Source: an uncultured Luminiphilus sp. (lineage in GTDB: Bacteria > Pseudomonadota > Gammaproteobacteria > Pseudomonadales > Halieaceae). Taken from it: a DNA stretch of 64,000 nt. Location: assembly GCA_943787485.1 (NCBI GenBank), contig CALSMP010000012.1, forward strand, positions 1 to 64,000, in the 5' to 3' direction. The notes beneath the pieces were generated by a model. It had not been told where the DNA came from, did no database searches, and worked only from the letters and a program-made list of their open reading frames with translations. The first letter of the stretch is position 1; every line of letters starts with the position of its first letter. Positions 25,555-34,891 of the stretch are shown here, one piece after another. The position numbers and the translations under genes are program-made.

Positions 25555-25592
25555 CGCGTGAAATCAACTATGGCGCGTTAAATCAACTATGG
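25555..25592. repeat. Tandem 19-base duplication before the MetE-like gene
   Basis: CGCGTGAAATCAACTATGG at 25555-25573 is followed at once by CGCGTTAAATCAACTATGG at 25574-25592, one mismatch in 19. The repeat sits in the 84-base gap before the MetE-like gene and ends at its ribosome site (GGAG, 25591-25594). Each copy contains an ATG that is not followed by a usable reading frame of note. Confidence 0.85.
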
Positions 25593-25603
25593 AGTGCCGT
25601 TAG

Positions 25604-26638
25604 ATGTCTTCCCTACCGCTTTTTCCGACCAGCCTTGTTGGCAGCTATTCACAGCCTGATTGGTTGATCGATAAAGAAAAACTTAAGGGACGGTTTCCTC
25701 CACGCACCCGAGCTCAGGAGCTGTGGCGCGTATCGTCAGAATACCTCGCCGAAGCGCAGCAAGATGCTGTTCGACTAGCGGTGGAAGATCAGCTGAAAGC
25801 GGGCTTGGACATCATCACCGACGGGGAAGCCTGCCGCGAGAGCTATTCCAATCATTTCGCCACGGCGCTGGAAGGCATCGACATAGATAATCCCGGTGAG
25901 GCGCTAGATAGAAGCGGAGAACCCGTGTCAGTGCCGCGGATCACAGGTCCCATCAAGCGGAAGCATCCGGTGAGCGTCGACGAAGTTCGCTACCTGCGAA
26001 GTCTCACCGATCGGAAAATCAAATTTACCGTGCCGGGGCCATTCACCATGAGCCAGCAGGCCCAGAATGACTTCTATGCCTCCCCTGCAGATGCTGCGAT
26101 GGACTATGCGGCAGCGGTGCGCGAAGAAGTGTTGGACTTGTTTGCGGCGGGTGCCGACGTCGTGCAGCTGGATGAGCCCTATATGCAGGCGCGACCAGAA
26201 GCGGCCGAAGCATACGGTGTCGACGCGCTGAATGCAGCACTCGAAGGCGTCAAAGGCGATACCTGCGTCCACATCTGTTTCGGCTATGCCATGCTCATTC
26301 ACGAGAGACCTGAGGGTTACTCTTTCCTCCCCCAGTTGGCAAATGCGTGCTGCAAACAAATATCGATTGAAACCGCGCAGTCTTCCCTCGACTGCAATGT
26401 TCTCACGTCGCTACCCGATCAAACGATTCTACTGGGCGTCATTGACCTATCGACGACAGAAGTTGAAACGCCCGAGTTAATCGTCGATCGGGTGGAACGC
26501 GCGCTACCCTACGTTGACAAAGAACGTCTGGTACTTGCACCTGATTGCGGGATGAAATATCTGCCTCGCAAGGTGTCACTGGCAAAACTCGAAGCAATGG
26601 TCAGCGCGGCAAAGACCCTCCGAAAGCGCTACAGCTAA
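25604..26638 (+). CDS. MetE C-terminal-domain-like zinc methyl/alkyltransferase
   Basis: A 344-residue TIM-barrel protein matching only the catalytic half of cobalamin-independent methionine synthase. All four zinc ligands are in place: His223 and Cys225 (HICFG), Glu256 (ISIETAQS) and Cys315 (LAPDCGMKY). The acidic pair near GADVVQLDEPYM (residues 184-194) is also conserved. Full MetE is about 750 residues; short forms include archaeal MetE, YxjG-like proteins and epoxyalkane:coenzyme M transferase. Its position at the end of a catabolic arm suggests it moves a methyl or alkyl group from the substrate to a thiol rather than making methionine. That role is inference. Confidence 0.85.
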   Translation: MSSLPLFPTSLVGSYSQPDWLIDKEKLKGRFPPRTRAQELWRVSSEYLAEAQQDAVRLAVEDQLKAGLDIITDGEACRESYSNHFATALEGIDIDNPGEALDRSGEPVSVPRITGPIKRKHPVSVDEVRYLRSLTDRKIKFTVPGPFTMSQQAQNDFYASPADAAMDYAAAVREEVLDLFAAGADVVQLDEPYMQARPEAAEAYGVDALNAALEGVKGDTCVHICFGYAMLIHERPEGYSFLPQLANACCKQISIETAQSSLDCNVLTSLPDQTILLGVIDLSTTEVETPELIVDRVERALPYVDKERLVLAPDCGMKYLPRKVSLAKLEAMVSAAKTLRKRYS

Positions 26639-26657
26639 ACAAGTTACCGCCCTGCCG

Positions 26658-28037
26658 TTAGCATTCAACGGCATTGACGGCGAGGCCTCCTTTCGCGGTT
26701 TCCTTGTATTTTTCCTGCATATCGAGGCCCGTATCGCGCATTGTCTTAATGACTTTGTCGAGGGAAATAAAGTGCTCCCCGGTGCCTCTAAGCGCCATCA
26801 ATGCCGCGTTAATCGCCTTGACTGCAGCCAGCGCGTTGCGCTCAATACAGGGAACCTGCACGAGCCCCCCGACGGGATCGCAGGTAAGCCCCAGATTGTG
26901 CTCCAACCCAATTTCAGCGGCATTTTCCACCTGCTCGGGGGTGCCGCCGAGCACAGCGCACAAGCCAGCCGCCGCCATCGCGCAGGCGGATCCGACTTCA
27001 CCCTGGCACCCCACTTCGGCACCCGATAGCGAGGCATTTTTTTTGCAAAGAATACCTACCGCAGCGGCCGTGAGGAGAAAGTCGACAATCGCTTCGTCGG
27101 AAACCACATCGCTAAATTCAACGAAGTACATCAAAACCGCTGGAATGATGCCGGCGGCGCCATTGGTCGGTGCGGTCACAACGCGCCCGCCACCGGCGTT
27201 TTCTTCATTGACTGCCAGCGCGTATAAGTTCACCCAATCCATCGCCGCAAAACTGCTACTGATGAGGTTTCTTCCTTGTGGTCCGCTGAGGGCTGCGTGA
27301 AACTCTTTTGCCCTTCGCTTCACGTTTAAGCCCCCGGGAAGAATGCCTTGATGTATCAGACCATTTGCTACGCAGGCGCGCATGGCCTCCCAGATATCAA
27401 TCAGCTGTCCACGGATAGCCGCCTCATCGCGCCAGCACAGTTCATTTGACATCATGATCTCAGCAATGCTCGCTCGCTGATTTCTGGCCATCTCTAGAAG
27501 CTCTGCCGCCGATGAAAACTCAAAGGGAATGGGTGTTTCATCGTCAATAATCGTGCCTGCCTCTGCCTCCTCGGCGGTTACCACGAAGCCTCCGCCTATC
27601 GAGTAGAAAACTTCCGTGGCGAGAGTGGACCCGGTATCGTCAAGCGCCGTCAGTCGCATGCCATTGGGGTGATAGGGGAGACTTTCCTCATGGAGTCGGA
27701 AGTCATCTGCCCAGTTGAGCTTGACTGGCTGGCTGCCAGCGAGCGGCAGCTCGCCGCTTGCCATTACCTCCTGAAGCCAGATAGTCAGGGCTGCCGGATC
27801 CACCGATTCAGGGTGCTCTCCGCGGAGCCCGGCAATGATCGCGCCGTGGGTGCCGTGCCCCTTACCCGTTGCACTCAAAGAGCCATAGAGATCAACGGAC
27901 AACGCAGCCACCTCGGTCATCGCGGAACTTGCCTGCAAATGCGCTAGAAACCGGTTGGCCGCCATCATGGGACCCACGGTATGGGAACTCGACGGACCGA
28001 CTCCAACCTTGAATAGATCAAAGACGGAAATTGACAT
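26658..28037 (-). CDS. sdaA: L-serine ammonia-lyase, iron-sulfur type
   Basis: [4Fe-4S] L-serine dehydratase of 459 residues, deaminating serine to pyruvate. The start [24 protein letters not shown] is the family signature. The alpha domain has the cluster cysteines in [23 protein letters not shown] and in [19 protein letters not shown]. It is the last gene of the sarcosine oxidase operon, 3 bases after soxG, so serine made from glycine and methylene-THF by serine hydroxymethyltransferase can feed into pyruvate. No glyA is in the window. Confidence 0.96.
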   Translation of the reverse strand: MSISVFDLFKVGVGPSSSHTVGPMMAANRFLAHLQASSAMTEVAALSVDLYGSLSATGKGHGTHGAIIAGLRGEHPESVDPAALTIWLQEVMASGELPLAGSQPVKLNWADDFRLHEESLPYHPNGMRLTALDDTGSTLATEVFYSIGGGFVVTAEEAEAGTIIDDETPIPFEFSSAAELLEMARNQRASIAEIMMSNELCWRDEAAIRGQLIDIWEAMRACVANGLIHQGILPGGLNVKRRAKEFHAALSGPQGRNLISSSFAAMDWVNLYALAVNEENAGGGRVVTAPTNGAAGIIPAVLMYFVEFSDVVSDEAIVDFLLTAAAVGILCKKNASLSGAEVGCQGEVGSACAMAAAGLCAVLGGTPEQVENAAEIGLEHNLGLTCDPVGGLVQVPCIERNALAAVKAINAALMALRGTGEHFISLDKVIKTMRDTGLDMQEKYKETAKGGLAVNAVEC

Positions 28038-28040
28038 CGC

Positions 28041-28697
28041 TCAGGGCTCCACCCAGAACCCAAACTCATCGGCAGCGTCACTGAGCCAGCGCCAAATGTA
28101 GTCAGCAAAGCTTCGGCGAACAATGAGCTCGAAAGCATCGTCTGTCGTACGATGAAGTACACAGGTCGCCTTCGCAAAATTGGTCGAGACCACTTTGTTG
28201 ACGGGAAACGCGGAGAGGTGAATATCAACCGATACGCACTTCTTGAGCAGATCAACGACGCTGGGGCCAGTTACTTGGAAGACCGTCAAGCCACCACTTC
28301 CGTTTACCAAGGAGTAGTGTCCTGGCATCGTGGCGCGGAAGGCAGTCTCGAGGCCAAAAGCGGCGCCAGGCGGCACCGTAATAAGCCACTCATCGGGTGA
28401 CAGCCAGCGAATGGTGCAGACGTCAGTAGAAACAGCAACAAGGGGAGTCACCGGCAATGCACAACCCATGATGTGCTCGAAAGCCTGCTGTTGATCCGGT
28501 GTACCCTGACACCGAAAAGTCAAATGATCGAGCAGTTCCCGCTCCCTAAAGACTATCCCCGCGGAGATCGAATCGGAGGCATTACCCCGCAGGATGCTAC
28601 CCGCCAAGGGACTCCGCCCCAAGGTGGATTCGTCTGGCACCAGATTCATCACCAGCGCACCGGGGGCTTCTACCTCAAACATCGTTTGATCAGACAT
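28041..28697 (-). CDS. soxG: Sarcosine oxidase gamma subunit
   Basis: Small subunit (218 residues) of the cytosolic heterotetrameric sarcosine oxidase; it belongs to the GcvT/YgfZ-like fold and contacts the alpha subunit. Recognised by DVCTIRWLSPDEWLITVPPG, VNGSGGLTVFQVTGPSVVDLLKKCVSVDIH and the closing SFADYIWRWLSDAADEFG. The ATG at 28697 overlaps the soxA stop by 8 bases and has GGAGA upstream, so I prefer it to the longer reading from 28751. Confidence 0.93.
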   Translation of the reverse strand: MSDQTMFEVEAPGALVMNLVPDESTLGRSPLAGSILRGNASDSISAGIVFRERELLDHLTFRCQGTPDQQQAFEHIMGCALPVTPLVAVSTDVCTIRWLSPDEWLITVPPGAAFGLETAFRATMPGHYSLVNGSGGLTVFQVTGPSVVDLLKKCVSVDIHLSAFPVNKVVSTNFAKATCVLHRTTDDAFELIVRRSFADYIWRWLSDAADEFGFWVEP

Positions 28698-31600
28698 TCT
28701 GCCGATCTCCCTCTGGGTCGATAAACACCGGGCTGCAAATTTCAGCCTCAATCATGGCGCCGTCTGCCAGCGGGTAAAAGACACTTTCGCCCATGCGACT
28801 CAAGCCCCCTTTAACGTACCCTTGCGCGATACTTCGTCCTAAATTCTCGCTCCAGTAGCTGGACGTGACATGCCCCACCATCGGCATCGGGATTGACGCG
28901 CTCGGGTCAAACACCCCCTGCGCACCTTCGGGTAATACCACTGTGGGGTCTTTGGTTTTTAAGCCAACCCACTGTTTTCGATCATCACGGACACAGTCGG
29001 CTCTTGCCATACCTCGTTTTCCGATAAAGGAGAAGGGCTTGTTGGAGCTTACCGCCCACGCCATGCCCAGATCGTAGGGGGTAATCGACCCGTCAGTATC
29101 CTGCCCGGCGATGATGAAGCCCTTCTCCGCCCGAAGGACATGCATCGTTTCGGTGCCATAAGGCGTCAAATTAAAATCGGCACCCACATCAAATAACGCC
29201 TGCCACACGTGCAAACCATAGTTTGCCTGCACGTTGATCTCGAAGGACAACTCCCCGGTAAAAGAGATGCGGAAAACCCTTGCGGGAACACCGGCGACGG
29301 TAGCCTGGTGCCAATCCATATACTTAAAATGCGCCGGCGAAAGATCAATGTCGGTGACTTTGGCCAACAAATCGCGGCTATTGGGGCCCGACAAGGTCAT
29401 CGTCGCCCATTGGTCAGTGACCGAGGTCATGTAGAGCTCGAGCTCCGGCCACTCGGTTTGGTGATAGAACTCAAGCCACTCCAGTACGCGAGCGGCACCC
29501 CCGGTTGTGGTAGTCATCACAAAGTGATTTTCGGCAAGACATGAGGTTACGCCATCGTCAAACACCATGCCGTCCTCGCCACACATAAGTCCATACCGGC
29601 AGCGACCGGGCGCTAATTTAGCCCATGCATTGGTATAAACCCGCCCCAAAAACTCGCGCGCGTCAGGCCCCTGAATATCAATTTTGCCCAGGGTAGACGC
29701 ATCCAAAATGCCTACGGACTCGCGCGTGGCAACGCACTCTCGATTAACTGCCTGCGCCATAGTTTCACCAGACTTGGGGAAATACCAGGGCCGTTTCCAT
29801 TGTCCCACGTCCTCAAACATCGCCCCGTTTTCTACATGCCAGGGTTGCATCGCGGTGTATCGCTCAGGATCAAATAACGTGCCGCAGTCGCGTCCTGCCA
29901 TGGCACCAAAACTTATTGGCGTGTAGTTTGGCCTGAACATGGTGGTACCCACTTCAGGAATACTTTTCTTCTGCGCCGCGGCAGCGATAGCCAGCCCGTT
30001 GATGTTGCCCAATTTACCTTGATCTGTGCCAAACCCCAGCGCCGTGTAGCGCTTTACATGCTCGATCGATTCGAAACCTTCGCGGCAGGAAAGTTCGATT
30101 CCCGCAGCCGTCACATCATTTTGAAAATCAACAAATTGCTTGGGCGCCCTTGACGTGGGCTTTGTGTGCGGGATGTGAAAGATCGCCATAGGCACCGATG
30201 TTTCGACGGAGGTGGTACTGGGCAACGATACTGCTGCTGTTACCAGCCCTAGGTCAGCCGCAACGCTGAGCGCAACCTCCCTGCCCTGCTGTAACGCCTC
30301 AGATGTATCTTTGGCGCCCTTCGCCGCTCCGGCCACCAACATTGGCTCCGTGGTTGGCGCGGGCACAAATCCAAGCACGTCGGGATTCCACACCGGCCGT
30401 CTCCCTGTGTGACTCGACAAGTGAACAACGGGGCTCCACCCTCCTGAGGTAGCTACCGTATCGCAAACCAGCTGCTGGGTACCCTGTCTAGCGCTGTGTG
30501 ATTCGACATCGATCTTTGCCACTTCAACGGCCTGCACCCGAGACTTCCCTTTGACATCAATCACCCCCGACCCCTGGAAAATGGTAATTCCCCTCGCTCG
30601 CGCCGCGTTCACAAGATCGCCTTGAGCACCCTCACGAGTATCGACCACTGCAACAACTTCACGCCCAGCCTGTTGCCAGTCGATTGCGGCTTGATAGCCC
30701 GAGTCGTTTGACGTCATGACAACCAACCGTTGCCCGGGAATCACGCCGTAACGATTGATGTAGGTTGAAACAGCCGAGCACAACATACAACCCGGCAAAT
30801 CATTATTGCCAAACACCAATGGCCTTTCGTGAGCACCCGTGGCCAGAACCACCCATTTCGCACGCACCCGATGCAATCGCTGGCGAACAGAGCCGTGGTT
30901 CGAACCTAGGTGGTCGGTGAGTCGCTCATGAATAGTGAGGAAATTGTGGTCGTGATAGCCATTCACAGTGGACCGGGATAGCAGCTGAACGTCCTCGCAC
31001 AGAACAAGCTCTTCTACCACCGAGGCAACCCACTCGGAGGCGCTACGCCCATCGATGAACTCATGACTGGATAGCAGCTGGCCGCCAAACTCCTCCTGCT
31101 CATCCGCAATAATGACTCTAGCACCCGATTTGGCAGCGACAAGTGCTGCCATCAGTCCAGCTGGGCCACCACCGACAATCAACACATCACAGTGCTGATT
31201 GACCTTGTCGTACTGATCCGGATCCCGCTCCCTCGGTGCGCGACCGAAACCCGCTGCGCGGCGAATAAACTTTTCGTACGTCATCCAAAACGATTGCGGG
31301 AACATGAAGGTCTTGTAGTAAAACCCAGGCGGCATGGCCTTACCCGCGACTTGACCTACCAACCCCATCAGATCGAACCGTAGGCTCGGCCAACCGCTGG
31401 TGGGTGCTGCCACCAGCCCATCATAGAGTGCTTGCTGGGTGGCCCTAACGTTCGGGATTTGTGTCGCCTCTGTCGCACCGAGCTGCATAATGGCGTTGGG
31501 CTCCTCGGCACCCGCCGCCACAATGCCCCGAGGCCTCGAATACTTAAAGCTGCGCGCAACAACAGAGACTCCATTCGCCAGCAGCGCCGAAGCCAGGGTA

Positions 31601-31701
31601 TCGCCCTCGTAGCCCGTTAAGGTTTTGCCACGCCACTTGAACGACAGCGGGCGGTCTCGATTGACTCGCCCACCTGTCGCCAGCCGATTAATCTGCGTCA
31701 T
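28690..31701 (-). CDS. soxA: Sarcosine oxidase alpha subunit
   Basis: Largest subunit (1003 residues). It has an N-terminal 2Fe-2S-like domain of the sarcosine oxidase type (LSFKWRGKTLTGYEGDTLASALLANGV), an NAD-binding Rossmann part with VLIVGGGPAGLMAALVAAKSG near residue 174, a second nucleotide-binding region (PGQRLVVMTSNDSGY), and a C-terminal GcvT-like folate domain (YTNAWAKLAPGRCRYGLMCGEDGMVFDDGV, LRAEKGFIIAGQDTDG). It takes up the methyl group as 5,10-methylene-THF after sarcosine is oxidised to glycine. Its ATG overlaps the soxD stop by 4 bases. Confidence 0.97.
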   Translation of the reverse strand: MTQINRLATGGRVNRDRPLSFKWRGKTLTGYEGDTLASALLANGVSVVARSFKYSRPRGIVAAGAEEPNAIMQLGATEATQIPNVRATQQALYDGLVAAPTSGWPSLRFDLMGLVGQVAGKAMPPGFYYKTFMFPQSFWMTYEKFIRRAAGFGRAPRERDPDQYDKVNQHCDVLIVGGGPAGLMAALVAAKSGARVIIADEQEEFGGQLLSSHEFIDGRSASEWVASVVEELVLCEDVQLLSRSTVNGYHDHNFLTIHERLTDHLGSNHGSVRQRLHRVRAKWVVLATGAHERPLVFGNNDLPGCMLCSAVSTYINRYGVIPGQRLVVMTSNDSGYQAAIDWQQAGREVVAVVDTREGAQGDLVNAARARGITIFQGSGVIDVKGKSRVQAVEVAKIDVESHSARQGTQQLVCDTVATSGGWSPVVHLSSHTGRRPVWNPDVLGFVPAPTTEPMLVAGAAKGAKDTSEALQQGREVALSVAADLGLVTAAVSLPSTTSVETSVPMAIFHIPHTKPTSRAPKQFVDFQNDVTAAGIELSCREGFESIEHVKRYTALGFGTDQGKLGNINGLAIAAAAQKKSIPEVGTTMFRPNYTPISFGAMAGRDCGTLFDPERYTAMQPWHVENGAMFEDVGQWKRPWYFPKSGETMAQAVNRECVATRESVGILDASTLGKIDIQGPDAREFLGRVYTNAWAKLAPGRCRYGLMCGEDGMVFDDGVTSCLAENHFVMTTTTGGAARVLEWLEFYHQTEWPELELYMTSVTDQWATMTLSGPNSRDLLAKVTDIDLSPAHFKYMDWHQATVAGVPARVFRISFTGELSFEINVQANYGLHVWQALFDVGADFNLTPYGTETMHVLRAEKGFIIAGQDTDGSITPYDLGMAWAVSSNKPFSFIGKRGMARADCVRDDRKQWVGLKTKDPTVVLPEGAQGVFDPSASIPMPMVGHVTSSYWSENLGRSIAQGYVKGGLSRMGESVFYPLADGAMIEAEICSPVFIDPEGDRQNV

Positions 31702-32015
31702 GACGCCTGAACCTCTGTTGAGTCACCATCTGGAGTGCCCCTGCCAGCAGGTTGAGTACCGATCAAATATGACTCGTGGATCTCGTACGTTTGGGTGTCA
31801 CGCACCACGTTAAAAAACTTTCGGCAGCCGGCGGAATGGAACCAGACTTCTCGATGCAAACCACGGGGGTTATCGCGGAAATAAAGATATTCGCCCCACT
31901 GCTCATCAGTGCAGCTTTCCGGGTCTAGCGGGCGCGCAATGTGGGCTTGGCCTTTGTAGTGGAACTCATCCTCTTCTCGGTGTTCTCCGCAGTGAGGGCA
32001 ATGAATGTGTAACAT
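31698..32015 (-). CDS. soxD: Sarcosine oxidase delta subunit
   Basis: Zinc-binding subunit of 105 residues. The N-terminal ligands lie in IHCPHCGEHREEDEFHYKGQAHIARP, followed by the conserved WGEYLYFRDNPRGLHREVWFHSAGCRKFF and VRDTQTYEI. ATG at 32015 with GAGGAG upstream; a longer reading from 32261 lies in another frame of soxB and is not part of the gene. Ten bases after soxB. Confidence 0.95.
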   Translation of the reverse strand: MLHIHCPHCGEHREEDEFHYKGQAHIARPLDPESCTDEQWGEYLYFRDNPRGLHREVWFHSAGCRKFFNVVRDTQTYEIHESYLIGTQPAGRGTPDGDSTEVQAS

Positions 32016-32025
32016 TGTCAGCTCC

Positions 32026-33279
32026 TCAATGCGCGACACCGGCGGCGCCGTGTTCGTCGACCAGCGCCCCCGTGTGAAATCGGAACATCGAAAACGGTTC
32101 GGCAAGCGGATGCATCTCGCCCTTGGCAAGTGATGCCGCAAAGACATGCCCCGAGCCCGTAGTCGCCTTGAAGCCCCCCGTGCCCCAACCACAATTGAAG
32201 AACAGGTTTTGCACGGGCGTCTTGCTGATAATGGGACACGCATCGGGGCAGGTATCGACAATACCCCCCCACTGCCTATTCATACGGACGCGGCTAAAAA
32301 TGGGAAACAGCTCGACAATCGCCTGCAGCGTATGCTCAATGGTTGGGAATGATCCGCGCTGGCCATAGCCATTGTAAGAATCGATGCCCGCACCGATCAC
32401 CAGGTCGCCTTTGTCAGACTGACTCACATATCCGTGCACGTGATTAGACATAACCACCGTGTCTAGGATGGGCTTGATCGGCTCAGAGACCAGAGCCTGC
32501 AGCGGATGCGACTCAAGCGGCAAGTTAAAGCCCGCCATCTTGGCGAGTACGCCCGAATTGCCGGCCACCACACAGCCCACCCGTTCAGCATACAGATCAC
32601 CATACCGAGCGGTACTAACGCCCTTAACTGTCCCCTGCTCCACAATGAGATCAGTGACTTCTGTCTGCTGCAAGAGATCGACCCCCAACGCATCAGCCGC
32701 ACGCGCATAGCCCCATGCCACCGCATCATGCCGAGCCACACCGGCCCTCGGCTGCCAGGACGCACCCAGGATGGGGTAACGGGTATTGGGAGAGCAATCC
32801 ATGATCGGCACTAGCTCCTGGACCTGCTGGGTATCGAGTGCTTCACTATCGATACCGTTCAATCGGTTGGCGTTGACGCGCCGCTGAATATCACGCATAT
32901 CCTGTAAAGTGTGCCCTAAGTTCAGCACCCCGCGTTGGCTGAACATGACGTTGTAATTGAGGTCTTGCGACAACCCCTCCCACAGTTTCATGGCATGCTC
33001 ATAGAGATGTGCCGCTTCGTCCCATAAGTAATTAGAGCGAACGATGGTCGTATTTCTGCCGGTGTTGCCTCCGCCTAGGTAGCCCTTTTCGACCACCGCG
33101 ACATTGGTCACGCCGTGCAGCTTGGCGAGGTAATAAGCGGTCGCGAGCCCATGCCCACCGCCGCCCACCACGATCACGTCGTAGTGTTTTTTCGGGGTCG
33201 GATTACGCCAGACACGCTGCCAATTCTCATGGTGCCTGAGTCCCTGTGTGAGCAATCCAAGTGCGGAATAGCGCTGCAT
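32026..33279 (-). CDS. soxB: Sarcosine oxidase beta subunit
   Basis: FAD-containing amine oxidase subunit of 417 residues carrying the active site where sarcosine is oxidised and the covalently held FMN. Dinucleotide-binding motif [20 protein letters not shown] at about residues 35-54, and the FAD/DAO-family signatures [21 protein letters not shown] and [19 protein letters not shown]. Family members hold FMN on a conserved histidine; here [21 protein letters not shown] is the corresponding region, but I did not fix the residue. First gene of soxBDAG-sdaA. A palindrome lies about 155 bases upstream. Confidence 0.96.
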   Translation of the reverse strand: MQRYSALGLLTQGLRHHENWQRVWRNPTPKKHYDVIVVGGGGHGLATAYYLAKLHGVTNVAVVEKGYLGGGNTGRNTTIVRSNYLWDEAAHLYEHAMKLWEGLSQDLNYNVMFSQRGVLNLGHTLQDMRDIQRRVNANRLNGIDSEALDTQQVQELVPIMDCSPNTRYPILGASWQPRAGVARHDAVAWGYARAADALGVDLLQQTEVTDLIVEQGTVKGVSTARYGDLYAERVGCVVAGNSGVLAKMAGFNLPLESHPLQALVSEPIKPILDTVVMSNHVHGYVSQSDKGDLVIGAGIDSYNGYGQRGSFPTIEHTLQAIVELFPIFSRVRMNRQWGGIVDTCPDACPIISKTPVQNLFFNCGWGTGGFKATTGSGHVFAASLAKGEMHPLAEPFSMFRFHTGALVDEHGAAGVAH

Positions 33280-33433
33280 TGAACGTTCCTAATCTCGCCG
33301 ATTTACCCCTGATCGAACCACCGAGCCGGGCAAACCCTCTAAAACACGCGAAAGTGACTTTCGAAGGCCTTGATGTCAAGCCCGGAAATGTCTGTTCGCG
33401 ACCTGTTTATACCAATTTCAACTCGTACTACAC

Positions 33434-33450
33434 TGTTCCGAATACGAACA
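33434..33450. promoter_or_regulatory. Palindrome between soxB and the DUF3014 gene
   Basis: TGTTC-CGAATAC-GAACA is a perfect 5-base inverted repeat around a 7-base centre. Read as GTTCC-N5-CGAAC it is one base from the GTTCG-N5-CGAAC pattern of PcaR-type regulators. It lies 155-171 bases upstream of soxB and just before the DUF3014 ribosome site, so it could control either gene. Confidence 0.45.
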
Positions 33451-33464
33451 GGTGGTGCCTTTCT

Positions 33465-34328
33465 ATGACTGACCCCAATCTCGACCAGCAGCGGGCCAAG
33501 AAGCCCTCTTCCCTAACTGTTGCTCTTCCGATTTTCGGCTTGCTCCTACTCGTGGGGATACTCTGGTGGGGCTTTGGTGAGAAGTTTCCCTACGGTAGCA
33601 AATCCCCCGCGGAACCGGTCACTCCGGTGGCTACTGTGCCGATACCTGAACCCGCGCCAGAATCGCAGCCTGAACCGACAGTTGCTTTCGAAGCCGAGCC
33701 TCAAGTCGCCGAGGAGCCTGAAGCTGCGCCCGAGCCAGCGCCACCCCTCACCCTGGCGGAGGCTAACGCGCTGCTCGCGAATAACGTCGAAGCCATGAGT
33801 CCTAGCCCGCTGGCTGTCACCTTTGCCGCTGCGCCCAATCTGATCGAGCGTGTTGTGGCTATTATAGATAATCTGCGGCAGGGATTCGTGCCCTACAAGT
33901 TATTGCCCATTGGAAGGCCACAAGCGCCATTCGCTTTTCGGGATGACGGCTTGGCCGTGACGATGGACCCCGCGGGTTTTTCTCGGTACGACGGCCTGTC
34001 TCGCCACATCAGTGAACTCAACACCGAGAGCATCGTGTCGGCTTTCACCAACTTTGAGTCGGCAGTAACTGGGGCGTGGAATGCGTTCGGTTATGAGGAC
34101 TCCAATCTCGAGGGGGCACTTCTCACTGCACTCGAAGCCATCATGCTTGCACCGGAGAGCCCGACGGAAGCAAGGCTTTACAAGGTGGAAGCCAATTGGG
34201 TCTATGAAGATCCCTCACTGGAAACCCTGTCTCCCCTGCAGAAGCAGTTGATGCGTATGGGCCCTGATAACGCTGAACGCGTGAAAGAAAAAGCGAGGGA
34301 ACTTCGAGGCGCACTGTTAGACCGCTGA
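33465..34328 (+). CDS. DUF3014 membrane-anchored protein
   Basis: A 287-residue DUF3014 protein. One membrane helix at about residues 19-38 (LTVALPIFGLLLLVGILWWGF), then a Pro/Glu/Ala-rich linker to about residue 105, then a soluble domain recognisable by RVVAIIDNLRQGFVPYKLLPIG, FVPYKLL and the closing MGPDNAERVKEKARELRGAL. The start at 33465 is preceded by AGGTGG 9 bases upstream. The domain should face the periplasm. Function unknown; its neighbours (sarcosine oxidase, recX) give no hint. Confidence 0.83.
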   Translation: MTDPNLDQQRAKKPSSLTVALPIFGLLLLVGILWWGFGEKFPYGSKSPAEPVTPVATVPIPEPAPESQPEPTVAFEAEPQVAEEPEAAPEPAPPLTLAEANALLANNVEAMSPSPLAVTFAAAPNLIERVVAIIDNLRQGFVPYKLLPIGRPQAPFAFRDDGLAVTMDPAGFSRYDGLSRHISELNTESIVSAFTNFESAVTGAWNAFGYEDSNLEGALLTALEAIMLAPESPTEARLYKVEANWVYEDPSLETLSPLQKQLMRMGPDNAERVKEKARELRGALLDR

Positions 34329-34393
34329 GATAAGGTGGCACAACAAGGCCGGGGGGGATCAAAAACACGAGTCCGGCAGGCCGGGCGCCGCTT

Positions 34394-34891
34394 TTACCCT
34401 AGGCCTCGGCCGGCGAGAAGCGGCATGAAATGAGCGGGCTCAAAGCCTCGGTACTGCATGAATCGAGCCCGTCGTGCCCACTCTTTTCTCGCCGATTCGT
34501 GATCCTCAGGCATCGCCCTATCACCAAATTTTTTGTCATATACATGGCGGGCTTGATCATACCAATCAATGGCGAGCTCACTGCTGTCGGCACAGTCACG
34601 CCACGACCCACGAACCCCCTTGACGCGCAGCTCCTCGTCGAGCCGTCTCGGCCCCAAACCCTTGGCGATGAGCTGCCGAACCATGGCAGCGGCGAAACGC
34701 TCCTCGCTGAGAAGGCCCTCATCAACAAGCTTATCGACTTCAACCTCGATAAGCTCTATAAGCGCCTCCCCGCCACCAAAGCGAACCGCTAATTTACGTT
34801 TGAGCTCATCGACACCGTGCTCCCGGCGCGCGAGGAGATCCATTCCCTTGCGCCGGATATCAACAGGTTTCACATCGGTGGAACAAGCCAT
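34394..34891 (-). CDS. recX: RecA regulator RecX
   Basis: Regulatory protein of 165 residues built of three-helix repeats that binds RecA filaments and limits their activity. Recognised by GMDLLARREHGVDELKRKL, VDEGLLSEERFAAAMVRQLIAKGLGPRRLDEELRVKGV and the FMQYRGFEPAHF end. The ATG at 34891 shares a base with the recA stop (TGATG), so translation is coupled to recA; a GTG three bases earlier is also possible. It shares the SOS promoter of recA. Confidence 0.93.
   Translation of the reverse strand: MACSTDVKPVDIRRKGMDLLARREHGVDELKRKLAVRFGGGEALIELIEVEVDKLVDEGLLSEERFAAAMVRQLIAKGLGPRRLDEELRVKGVRGSWRDCADSSELAIDWYDQARHVYDKKFGDRAMPEDHESARKEWARRARFMQYRGFEPAHFMPLLAGRGLG

Noticed and set aside
26674..27300. 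Long antisense reading frame (208 codons) opposite sdaA
   Set aside because: No family-like sequence and fully inside a clear gene; a codon-bias shadow.
32016..32261. In-frame N-terminal extension of soxD
   Set aside because: It runs out of frame through soxB and adds no delta-subunit sequence; the ATG at 32015 has a strong ribosome site.
34352..34375. GC-rich palindrome CCGGC-AG-GCCGG between DUF3014 and recX
   Set aside because: A two-base loop and no T-run make it unlikely to be a terminator.
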